DNA from: Lachnospiraceae bacterium
GTDB taxonomy: Bacteria > Bacillota > Clostridia > Lachnospirales > Lachnospiraceae
NCBI GenBank assembly: GCA_016284355.1
Contig: JAEEOQ010000076.1
Location: 1 to 40,301 of the forward strand
Reading direction: 5' to 3'
Length of the DNA: 40,301 bases
The first letter of the stretch is position 1; each line of letters starts with the position of its first letter. The notes below the pieces were generated by a model. That model did not search any database and was not told where the DNA came from. It worked only from the letters and a program-made list of their open reading frames with translations. Both the position numbers and the translations under genes were made by a program. Shown here piece by piece: positions 25,673 through 33,477 of this stretch.

Positions 25673-27265
25673 TTACCATCTTCCAAACTCGGTAAGCTTA
25701 AGGCCCGGATTTCTCTCTTCCACGGTCTTTACGCTCCAAGGGTGTGTAAAGATAAGGAGCGGATTGCCCTTCATATCTTTTACGCGCTTTGTATCTGTAG
25801 TAACAGAAAGGCCTGCAACGTCAACTTCGTCTTTATTGTCTATCCATCTGATATATTCGTATGGGAGCTGATCCATGCGGATCTCTACATTGTATTCGCT
25901 CTCAAGTCTGAACTTAAGTACATCAAACTGAAGTACGCCGACTACTCCAACGATTATCTCTTCCATACCCGAGTTAAACTCCTGGAAGATCTGGATGGCA
26001 CCCTCCTGTGCTATCTGCTCGATACCTTTTATAAATTGCTTACGCTTCATAGTGTCAACCTGACGAACCTTTGCAAAATGCTCAGGAGCAAAGGTAGGGA
26101 TACCTTCGTACTTAAAGTTTTTGCCCGGCATACAAAGAGTATCGCCGATAGAAAAGATACCCGGGTCAAATACACCTATAATATCGCCTGCGTAGGCATC
26201 TTCGATTATCTTTCTTTCATCTGCCATCATCTGCTGAGGCTGGGTAAGGCGGATCTTCTTGCCGCCCTGTACATGATTTACTTCCATGCCTGCTTCAAAC
26301 TTACCGGAACATATACGCATAAATGCGATACGGTCACGGTGGGCCTTATTCATATTTGCCTGGATCTTAAATACAAATGCAGAGAAATCTTCCTTTACAG
26401 GATCGATAACGCCCTGATCGCTGTTACGGGGAGCAGGGGTATAGGTCATCTTAAGGAAATGTTTAAGGAATGTCTCTACACCAAAGTTTGTAAGGGCAGA
26501 ACCGAAAAATACAGGAGTAAGCTCGCCGCGGCTGACCTTATCCATATCAAATTCGGCGCTGGCTCCGTCAAGAAGCTCGATCTCATCGCAAAGTGTCTGA
26601 TGATTAACCGCACCGATAAGCTCGTCTACCTTAGGATCGCCAAGTTCTACCTCTATCTTCTCTACTTCCTTCTGACCTGCATTTGCAGCAAGGAATCTTG
26701 TAATGTGCTTTGTATTGCGGTCATATACGCCCTTAAAATTCTTTCCGCAGCCGATAGGCCAGTTAATAGGGCATGTAGCTATACCAAGAACGCTCTCGAT
26801 ATCGTCAAGAAGCTCGAAAGTATCGTTTGCCTCTCGGTCAAGCTTGTTTATAAATGTAAAGATAGGGATATGTCTCATAACGCAGACCTTGAAAAGTTTG
26901 ATGGTCTGGGCCTCAACACCCTTGCTTGCATCAATTACCATGACTGCTGAATCGGCAGCCATAAGGGTACGGTATGTATCCTCCGAGAAATCCTGGTGGC
27001 CCGGTGTATCAAGGATATTGATACAGTATCCGTCGTAATTAAACTGCATAACGGAAGAAGTAACGGAAATACCTCTTTCCTTTTCTATTTCCATCCAGTC
27101 GGATACCGCATGTTTTGCTGTCTTGCGGCCCTTAACGGAACCTGCAAGGTTGATGGCCCCTCCGTATAAAAGAAGCTTTTCTGTAAGGGTAGTTTTACCG
27201 GCATCCGGGTGGGATATAATGGCAAATGTACGCCTTTTGTTGATCTCTTCACTAATGGATGACAT
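25673..27265 (-). CDS. prfC: Peptide chain release factor 3 (RF3)
   Basis: RF3 is a translational GTPase that removes RF1/RF2 from the ribosome after termination. The chosen start MSSISEEINKRRTF gives 530 aa (E. coli 529). G-domain motifs are G1 SHPDAGKTTL, the RF3-specific GSVKGRKTAKHAVSDWM followed by EKERGISVTSSV, G3 DTPGHQDFSEDTYR and G4 TFINKLDR. Domains II and III follow, with the C-terminal GLKLTEFG. GGAG lies 6-7 bp before the chosen ATG; the 15 extra upstream codons would include the 5' untranslated region. It has its own promoter and is monocistronic. Confidence 0.96.
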   Translation of the reverse strand: MSSISEEINKRRTFAIISHPDAGKTTLTEKLLLYGGAINLAGSVKGRKTAKHAVSDWMEIEKERGISVTSSVMQFNYDGYCINILDTPGHQDFSEDTYRTLMAADSAVMVIDASKGVEAQTIKLFKVCVMRHIPIFTFINKLDREANDTFELLDDIESVLGIATCPINWPIGCGKNFKGVYDRNTKHITRFLAANAGQKEVEKIEVELGDPKVDELIGAVNHQTLCDEIELLDGASAEFDMDKVSRGELTPVFFGSALTNFGVETFLKHFLKMTYTPAPRNSDQGVIDPVKEDFSAFVFKIQANMNKAHRDRIAFMRICSGKFEAGMEVNHVQGGKKIRLTQPQQMMADERKIIEDAYAGDIIGVFDPGIFSIGDTLCMPGKNFKYEGIPTFAPEHFAKVRQVDTMKRKQFIKGIEQIAQEGAIQIFQEFNSGMEEIIVGVVGVLQFDVLKFRLESEYNVEIRMDQLPYEYIRWIDNKDEVDVAGLSVTTDTKRVKDMKGNPLLIFTHPWSVKTVEERNPGLKLTEFGRW

Positions 27266-27318
27266 GATTATCTCCAATCTTTTTAAATGCTCTGTTAAAC
27301 AATTACACAATCCATCTG

Positions 27319-27346
27319 ATTATATCATTCATTTGGAAAATGTCAA
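27319..27346 (-). promoter_or_regulatory. Sigma-A promoter of prfC
   Basis: On the minus strand a perfect TTGACA (27341-27346), a 16-bp spacer and a perfect TATAAT (27319-27324) lie about 54 bp upstream of the start codon. Confidence 0.88.
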
Positions 27347-27366
27347 GTTGGGGCAAAAAGGCAAAG

Positions 27367-27456
27367 AAAATGTCGCATGGGGACGGAGTTAGTAAGACAT
27401 TTTCTTTCAAAATGTCTTACTAACTCCGTCCCCATGCGACACCCATGCGACATTTT
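27367..27456. repeat. Perfect 32-bp inverted repeat with GGGGACGGAG core, probably also a terminator
   Basis: The arms at 27372-27403 and 27409-27440 are perfect reverse complements of 32 bp around a 5-nt loop. The outer 15 bp of the left side (27367-27381) has an additional complementary copy at 27442-27456, so the right end is partly duplicated. The GGGGACGG word recalls hairpin repeats scattered in clostridial genomes that I associate with REP-like or IS200-like mobilised repeats. It lies right after the Ig-repeat gene and before the prfC promoter. A T-rich tract follows on the minus strand, so it can act as a terminator. Confidence 0.8.
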
Positions 27457-27472
27457 CTGCAAGGCTCTTTTG

Positions 27473-30124
27473 CTAGTCTTCGTCTACTACATCTATGGTG
27501 TATACTGCTTTTAGTTTACCATCAGGAGTCTTTACCGTAAGCTCCACGCTTCCGGCGCTCTTACCAAGCACAACTCCGTTGTTTGTAACCTTAGCTACAG
27601 AAGTATCGTCTACAAAGTAGCTTACGCCTGCTTTGGTCTGTTCTTCCGTGCCATACATTATGGCTGCCTCAAGGTTAAGTTTTTCGCCAACCTTTATCTC
27701 AGACTTTACATTCTTTACAATGAGGAATGCTTCAGGCTTGTAGTTGTTACGGAAGTCTGCCTTTTCAAGCATATCTTCTTCGCACTCAACTATTACGTAT
27801 GTTCCGCTCTTATATGCGTAAAATTCGTATTCGTTAAAGGAAACAAGTCCGCCGCCAAGCCTTGCCATTACGCTCTTCCTGTTTGGCGTATAAAATACAG
27901 CAACTCTGCTTGGATCAAAATCCGCAGGGATCGTTACTCTTGCCGTAAGGTACTGGTTGTCCGTAAACTGATATCCGTCGATATCCATTGAAAATCCGAT
28001 AAACTTTCCCTTAGCCGAAGTCTTTTGCACAAGTTTCTTAAGTTCATTTGTCTCAAAAGCCTCAACTTCAAGAGCAATGTTTTCTGCAACAAGCTGGTCA
28101 TTTATAAATGCAGTAAGGGTAACTCCGTCAAAATCCTCATTGCCAATGTCTGCCTTAAGCTCACCCTCGCCGGTTATTATCTTTGGAAGGCCGGTTACTG
28201 TAAAGGTATCTTCAACAGTTCCGTAGGTTACCGTAAATACGTTTTGCCCAATCTTTTCTACAAGGGTTGTGGTAAGTACAAAATCTGTTACCTGCTCTGT
28301 CGTGTTGTCGTTAAATGTAGCTGTAACAATAAGATTGTCTCTGCTAAAGTTATTGCCCGCTACAACGGGGCCGCCCTTATACTGCGACTCGATCTTAACC
28401 GCCTCTTTTGCGATAACAACTACGTAAATAGTAGCTGTAGCATCTTTATAGGTTACGGTAACTGTATTTACACCGATACCTGTTAAAGTCTTTGCAGAAA
28501 GCGAGAAGTCTGTAACATTTTCAAAGGTTCCGTCGTTAAAATATGCGGTAACAGTGATGTTGTTTACTTCGATATCATTGCCCGCTATTACGGTGTTGCC
28601 GTTGTAAATAGCGGTAATGGTGGAAGGCATCTTTTCAGTACCAACGATGGAAACCGTAGCGGTATGAGAAAGGTAAGTAATGGTGATAACGTTTGAACCT
28701 ACCTTTGTAACGGTTGCCTGCGAAAGAAGGAAACCGTATACCTGCTCTTCCGTCTTATCGTTATATACCGCGATAACCTCGATATCATTTATCTGGATAG
28801 TGGCGCCCACAGGAAGCTTTTCGCCCTTATACTTTGCGGTGATCTTACTGATGGCACGCTCAACGCCCTTTATCTTAAGTTCAGCGGTAACTGCGCCGTA
28901 ACCGTAGTTATAAGTAATGAGGAATGTGTTCTCGCCGGAATTTGCAACAAGAGTATTCTGGATAGTCCAGCCTTCCTTTATCTGCACGGTATCGCCGTTT
29001 GAAAACTTTGCGTAGACCTTTATCTTTGAAGTCTCCACATTTCCGCCCACAACGATCTCTTTGTCAGGATATGTTACATCAAGAGATTCTATGCCGTATC
29101 CTGTGATCTTGCATGTGGTCTCTTTATCAAGATAATTTACAACTATCACATTTTCACCCGCCTGCTTTATTACCGCAGGTGTAAATGAGAAATTCGTGTT
29201 GTTTGTAGCTATCTTTTCTGTTATGTCCTTTTCAAGGACCACATCATAGTAAACAGCCGTTGCTTTGATAGAGCTGTTCTTTATGGTATCGCCCACATGA
29301 TATGTTGTGCCGTCCCACTCAGCGGTTATTTCTTTAAGCTTTTTGTTTGTAACAGACTGGGTATAAGCTCTTGTCTTTCTGCCGGTTACAACATAGGTAG
29401 CTACAAAGCTTGCGGTATCCGTATCTTTTACCTTGCTCTTTGGTATAACAAGGTCGCCGGCAGAGTTACCCTCTATCTCGATGTTAAACTCTGTCTTATC
29501 AAGAGTAACGCTTGAACCGCTTGCAAGGGTGGCAACTATCTTAAAATAATCCTTCTCAACCTTTGTACCCATGATCTCATTATTGAAATAGTCAAGGGTT
29601 GGGGATTTGTACTCTTCTATGGAAACGTCTGTAACTCTGTATGTGCAGCCATATGTGGTGTCTGATGTAGGAGTAACGGTAGCCCAGTCATTAGTAAACT
29701 CTATTTCCTCATATGTTTCTGTAAGATTGCCCTTTACATGAGAATAATAGTAAAGATTGTTTGTTGGCACGCCTGCGATAGGAGCTTCTTGCTTAAGATG
29801 GATGGCAACACCCGATGCTACGCAATATCCGCTTGGAAGCTGGTAATATGCGACCACACCGCTTTCAATGATATCTTCATATCCATCACTTTGAAGATCC
29901 TGATAATCGATAGCTCTTTTTCCATCGCTGCTTATATAGCCTGCATTACCAAATCTGGACTCAACATAAACCTTGATTCCGGGATCTGTAAACTTAGACT
30001 CAGTCTGAATGCAATACCAGACAGACTTGTCAGGCGCAGCCATTACCTTTCCCGAAGGCACAAATACCGCCCCGATAATAAGCGCTAATGCAATTATAAA
30101 AATAATACGCTTTTTTACTGCCAT
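27473..30124 (-). CDS. Secreted protein with repeated bacterial Ig-like domains
   Basis: An 883-aa exported protein. The start MAVKKRIIFIIAL is chosen over an upstream ATG because AGGAG precedes it. A signal peptide ends near residue 30 (GKVMAAP). After an N-terminal region of about 230 residues come five Ig-like repeats of about 75 residues, sharing an I-TA-YNG-x-VxAG start, a middle xVTAxYND strand and an ending GxNxxTVTY. A region of about 130 residues follows, with VTIPADFDPSRVAVFYTPN. The last 80 residues resemble a Big_2 domain (KVGEKLNLEAAI and KSAGSVELTVKTPDG). There is no sorting signal, membrane helix or catalytic domain, so it is probably released or loosely wall-bound. Role unknown; adhesion or carbohydrate binding is possible. 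Confidence 0.85.
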   Translation of the reverse strand: MAVKKRIIFIIALALIIGAVFVPSGKVMAAPDKSVWYCIQTESKFTDPGIKVYVESRFGNAGYISSDGKRAIDYQDLQSDGYEDIIESGVVAYYQLPSGYCVASGVAIHLKQEAPIAGVPTNNLYYYSHVKGNLTETYEEIEFTNDWATVTPTSDTTYGCTYRVTDVSIEEYKSPTLDYFNNEIMGTKVEKDYFKIVATLASGSSVTLDKTEFNIEIEGNSAGDLVIPKSKVKDTDTASFVATYVVTGRKTRAYTQSVTNKKLKEITAEWDGTTYHVGDTIKNSSIKATAVYYDVVLEKDITEKIATNNTNFSFTPAVIKQAGENVIVVNYLDKETTCKITGYGIESLDVTYPDKEIVVGGNVETSKIKVYAKFSNGDTVQIKEGWTIQNTLVANSGENTFLITYNYGYGAVTAELKIKGVERAISKITAKYKGEKLPVGATIQINDIEVIAVYNDKTEEQVYGFLLSQATVTKVGSNVITITYLSHTATVSIVGTEKMPSTITAIYNGNTVIAGNDIEVNNITVTAYFNDGTFENVTDFSLSAKTLTGIGVNTVTVTYKDATATIYVVVIAKEAVKIESQYKGGPVVAGNNFSRDNLIVTATFNDNTTEQVTDFVLTTTLVEKIGQNVFTVTYGTVEDTFTVTGLPKIITGEGELKADIGNEDFDGVTLTAFINDQLVAENIALEVEAFETNELKKLVQKTSAKGKFIGFSMDIDGYQFTDNQYLTARVTIPADFDPSRVAVFYTPNRKSVMARLGGGLVSFNEYEFYAYKSGTYVIVECEEDMLEKADFRNNYKPEAFLIVKNVKSEIKVGEKLNLEAAIMYGTEEQTKAGVSYFVDDTSVAKVTNNGVVLGKSAGSVELTVKTPDGKLKAVYTIDVVDED

Positions 30125-30171
30125 ACAAAATCTCCTGTAAACTGTTACAAACAATTATAAACATAGTTATC

Positions 30172-30200
30172 TTTATAGATTATCGTCACTTTTCTTTAAA
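30172..30200 (-). promoter_or_regulatory. Candidate promoter of the Ig-repeat gene
   Basis: On the minus strand, TTTAAA (30195-30200), 17 bp, then TATAAA (30172-30177) lie about 48 bp upstream of the start. A second TATAAT lies closer to the gene but lacks a recognisable -35. Confidence 0.35.
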
Positions 30201-30253
30201 AACTTTACCCACGCTGTTTTAAAATAGCAAAGTAAAGTATTACACAAATAAAG

Positions 30254-30290
30254 CAAAAACCCGGGGCACTTTAAACCCCGGGCAAAATAT
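30254..30290 (-). terminator. Rho-independent terminator after the small acidic membrane protein gene
   Basis: On the minus strand CCCGGGG, a short loop, then CCCCGGG is followed by TTTTTGCTTT, a few bases after the stop codon. Confidence 0.9.
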
Positions 30291-30293
30291 TTA

Positions 30294-30557
30294 CTAGAAC
30301 TGATCAACCTGATCGTCAGAATGCTCTTCACTCTTTGGAGCTTCTGCTTTTGCTTCCTCACCTTCAGGACCTTCAATATCGATCTTTACGTAATTGCGAT
30401 CCTTCTTTGCAAGTTCTTCGTCAAAATCATCAAAATCTTCATCTTCGAACTCATCGAGTTCTCTGTCTCTTACATAGTTCTTGTATGCGTAATACACACC
30501 GCCGGCAACAGCTGCCATAGCTCCGATCCCGGCTAAAGTCTTTAAAAACTTTCCCAT
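30294..30557 (-). CDS. Small acidic single-span membrane protein, hypothetical
   Basis: An 87-aa protein starting MGKFLKTLAGIGAMAAVAGG. One N-terminal hydrophobic stretch (residues 5-24) is followed by a strongly acidic tail (ELDEFEDEDFDDFDEEL) with many Glu, Asp and Ala residues. It looks like an anchor with a charged cytoplasmic or surface tail, similar in style to YtxH-like small proteins, but I cannot assign a family. I use this ATG because AAAGGAG is 7 bp before it; the ATG 6 bp upstream is too close to the site. A TATAAT (30617-30622) lies upstream, as does a 7-bp inverted repeat (30583-30601) in the probable leader. Confidence 0.72.
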   Translation of the reverse strand: MGKFLKTLAGIGAMAAVAGGVYYAYKNYVRDRELDEFEDEDFDDFDEELAKKDRNYVKIDIEGPEGEEAKAEAPKSEEHSDDQVDQF

Positions 30558-30671
30558 TTCCATTCTCCTTTCAGAATTTACCGATATGTACTTCACATAT
30601 CCGCTGCTTAAGGGTAATTATACACCAAATTTGTAAACCATGCACCCTTTTAACAAAAATTTAATAAGAAT

Positions 30672-31559
30672 CTAAGAAATAGCTCCGATCTTTTTAAGTT
30701 CTGCGCGAAGTTTTTCTCTGTTTTCATCTTCCATAGGAACAAGAGGCTTTCTAAAAGGACCTGCAGCAAATCCCATCATATTCATGGCTTCCTTTACAGG
30801 GATAGGATTAACCTCGATAAAGAGCGCATGCATAAGATCAAGGTACTTAAGCTGAAGATCAAGAGCCTCTTTAACGTTGCCTTCAAGGAAGGCATGAACC
30901 ATTCTGCTCATCTCTTTTGGTATAACGTGGGAAGCAACTGAGATAACGCCCTTTCCGCCAAGTGAAAGAAGAGGCACTACCTGATCGTCGTTTCCGCTGT
31001 AGATATCAAAATCAGGTCCGCAAAGCTTTGCGATCTCAGCAACCTGAGAAATATTGCCTGAAGCTTCCTTTACACCCACGATATTTGGAATGTCTTTTGC
31101 AAGCTTTGCAATAGTGGAAGGAGCGATATTAACTCCTGTTCTGCCCTGAATGTTATATAAAAGGGCAGGTATATTTATAGCCTTTGCAGTATCTGCAAAA
31201 TGCTCATAAAGTCCTTTTTGTGTGGACTTGTTGTAATACGGACTTACAAGAAGAACTGCGTCTGCTCCCGCTTTTTCAGCCTCTTTACTAAGATAGATGG
31301 CTGTTTCTGTTGAATTGCTTCCGGTACCTGCAATAACAGGAACGCGGCCATTAACATGCTCACATGCCACTCTTATAACTTCAATGTGCTCCTCATGAGA
31401 AAGCGTTGAAGCCTCTCCTGTGGTACCGCATATAACAAATGCGTCGATGCCGTCAGCTATCTGCTTATCAAGCAGGCGGCGAAGCTCCTCATAATTAACG
31501 CTACCGTCAGGATTAAACGGTGTGATAAGCGCAGTAGCAGCGCCCTTAAAAATACTCAT
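30672..31559 (-). CDS. dapA: 4-hydroxy-tetrahydrodipicolinate synthase DapA
   Basis: DapA condenses pyruvate with aspartate semialdehyde, the first committed step toward diaminopimelate and lysine. The 295-aa protein has the (beta/alpha)8 aldolase fold signatures: CGTTGEAST, the substrate-binding and proton-relay tyrosine in VSPYYNK, the catalytic Schiff-base lysine in VGVKEASGN, and the conserved arginine in GRTGVN. The start MSIFKGAATAL is 8 bp after AAAGGG; an ATG two codons earlier (31565) is possible. It lies 16 bp after the sugar dehydratase gene without a terminator, so dapA is joined to polysaccharide genes rather than to other lysine genes. Confidence 0.96.
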   Translation of the reverse strand: MSIFKGAATALITPFNPDGSVNYEELRRLLDKQIADGIDAFVICGTTGEASTLSHEEHIEVIRVACEHVNGRVPVIAGTGSNSTETAIYLSKEAEKAGADAVLLVSPYYNKSTQKGLYEHFADTAKAINIPALLYNIQGRTGVNIAPSTIAKLAKDIPNIVGVKEASGNISQVAEIAKLCGPDFDIYSGNDDQVVPLLSLGGKGVISVASHVIPKEMSRMVHAFLEGNVKEALDLQLKYLDLMHALFIEVNPIPVKEAMNMMGFAAGPFRKPLVPMEDENREKLRAELKKIGAIS

Positions 31560-31575
31560 ACTCATTTCCCTTTCT

Positions 31576-33456
31576 TTACTGTTCTTTTTTAGGAAGGATG
31601 TAGGTCGGAACAAGTTCCTTTATACATTTCCTTACTGACTCCCCGTCAGGTTCTTTTTCCACAAATTCTTTAAGCTCTGTAAGTTTTTCGAAGAAGTTGT
31701 CTTCATCCATCTCTATAGGCCTTCCGATGTGGATAAGCTTATTTGCTGTATCTTTCATGCCTTCTTCAGCCATAAGCAGCTCCTCATAGAGCTTTTCGCC
31801 GGGACGAAGTCCCGTAAATTCTATCTTAATATCCTCTCCCGGCACAAGTCCCGAGAGCTTAATAAGATTCGTAGCAAGATCAAGTATCTTAACAGGCTCT
31901 CCCATCTCAAGGACGAAGATCTCTCCGCCTTTTGCGTAGGCTCCTGCCTGAAGCACAAGGCTGACAGCCTCAGGAATAGTCATAAAATACCTGATGATAT
32001 CTGGGTGGGTAACGGTAACCGGCCCGCCCGCAGCGATCTGCTTCTTAAAAAGAGGTATAACGCTGCCGTTGCTTCCAAGTACATTTCCAAAACGCACAGC
32101 CACAAACTCGGTCTTAGAGCGCCTTGCAAAGGTCTGGATTATCATTTCACAGATACGCTTGCTTGCCCCCATAACACTTGTAGGGTTGACAGCCTTGTCT
32201 GTAGATATAAGCACAAATCTCTTTGCCCCGAACCTGTCTGCTGCGCTAGCTGTATTAAATGTACCAAAAACGTTGTTCTTAATAGCCTCCCCGGGCGAGT
32301 CTTCCATAAGAGGCACGTGCTTATGGGCCGCTGCATGGAACACGATATCAGGCCTGTAAGTCTCAAATATACTGTCGATACGGGCCTTGTTACGAACAGA
32401 AGCTATAAGCACTGTAAGCGTAAGTTCCGGATGAGTCATCTTAAGTTCATTTTGGATATCATACGCGTTATTTTCATATATGTCAACAATAATAAGTCTC
32501 TTTGGTTCTTTTGCTGCAACCTGCCTGCAGATTTCGCTTCCGATAGAACCGCCTCCACCTGTAATGAGGATAGTCTTGCCTGTAACATAGCCCATAATGG
32601 AGTCTATATCAACTCTAACAGGCTCACGGCCGAGAAGATCTTCTACAGAAACGCTACGAAGCACGCTTACAGAAACCTGTCCGTTAACTATCTCATCAAG
32701 ACTCGGAGTTATCTTAAGGTTGCACTCGGTGTCCTTACAGATATTTGCTATCTCGCTTATGGTATGGCGGGAAGCGGAAGGAATGGCGATTATTATCTCA
32801 GAAACATTATACTTTTCTGCTGCTTCTATGATCTTGTCTCTGCCGCCCACAACCTTTACGCCGTGTACATAGCTTCCCTTTTTGGCAGGATCGTCATCTA
32901 TGATGCAGACTACTTTCCTAGTTCCGACTGCAGAACTTGCTATCTCGCGAAGGATCATGTGGCCGGAATCTCCGGCTCCGATAAGCATAACCCTTATCTT
33001 CTTGCCGCCTGTACTTTTTTGTATAGCGCGAAGTCTTAAGGTTCTGTATACAAACCTTATGCCCGCAGCGGAAAGAAAAAGAAATACAAAAAACAGGAAA
33101 TAATAGCTTCTTGGCAGTATGTAGGAAGAATCCTTTTTAAGGAATACGTGTAATACCAAAAACTGCACAAAAGAAGCGGTAAAGGAGCCAACAAGGATAT
33201 TCTGAAGCTCGTTAAAGCCAGCGTAGCTCCATAAGCTGTTATATAGTCTAAAGATCGCAAAAACAAGGACTGTCTCTACTGCCACAAAAGGCACGTATTT
33301 AAACAGAGCCTCCAAAAACTCAGGGTTAACATTTGATATCTTAAGATCAAACCTTAAAAGGAGGGCAAAATATGCGGAAAAATATACGCATATAACGTCC
33401 ATACAGGCCACAAATATTCTCTTTATTATCCTGTTGTTTTTGATGACACCGGACAT
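31576..33456 (-). CDS. Membrane-bound nucleotide-sugar 4,6-dehydratase (CapD/PglF/WbpM type)
   Basis: The protein is 626 aa. Four predicted membrane helices fill the first 130 residues. A first nucleotide-binding domain follows (MLIGAGDSGHMILREI). The second domain, an extended SDR, starts GKTILITGGGGSIGSE near residue 290 with the GxxGxxG NAD motif, then FHAAAHKHVPLME and STDKAVNPTSVMGASKR. The usual SDR tyrosine is replaced by methionine before the lysine (MxxxK), as in UDP-GlcNAc 4,6-dehydratases of this long type. The likely reaction is formation of UDP-4-keto-6-deoxy-HexNAc, the entry to diNAcBac, FucNAc or QuiNAc-type sugars for glycans. It follows the ligase-like gene by 21 bp and precedes dapA in one transcript. 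Confidence 0.93.
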   Translation of the reverse strand: MSGVIKNNRIIKRIFVACMDVICVYFSAYFALLLRFDLKISNVNPEFLEALFKYVPFVAVETVLVFAIFRLYNSLWSYAGFNELQNILVGSFTASFVQFLVLHVFLKKDSSYILPRSYYFLFFVFLFLSAAGIRFVYRTLRLRAIQKSTGGKKIRVMLIGAGDSGHMILREIASSAVGTRKVVCIIDDDPAKKGSYVHGVKVVGGRDKIIEAAEKYNVSEIIIAIPSASRHTISEIANICKDTECNLKITPSLDEIVNGQVSVSVLRSVSVEDLLGREPVRVDIDSIMGYVTGKTILITGGGGSIGSEICRQVAAKEPKRLIIVDIYENNAYDIQNELKMTHPELTLTVLIASVRNKARIDSIFETYRPDIVFHAAAHKHVPLMEDSPGEAIKNNVFGTFNTASAADRFGAKRFVLISTDKAVNPTSVMGASKRICEMIIQTFARRSKTEFVAVRFGNVLGSNGSVIPLFKKQIAAGGPVTVTHPDIIRYFMTIPEAVSLVLQAGAYAKGGEIFVLEMGEPVKILDLATNLIKLSGLVPGEDIKIEFTGLRPGEKLYEELLMAEEGMKDTANKLIHIGRPIEMDEDNFFEKLTELKEFVEKEPDGESVRKCIKELVPTYILPKKEQ

Positions 33457-33477
33457 TTTATTACCTTGCTTTCTACA

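Noticed and set aside
25742-26950. 402-codon open frame on the plus strand
   Set aside because: It is fully antisense to prfC, whose protein matches RF3 from end to end. The frame has no ribosome binding site and encodes a Cys/Lys/Tyr-rich sequence unlike a real protein.
31729-33039. 436-codon open frame on the plus strand
   Set aside because: Antisense to the nucleotide-sugar dehydratase gene, with no family resemblance; an effect of codon bias in the real gene.
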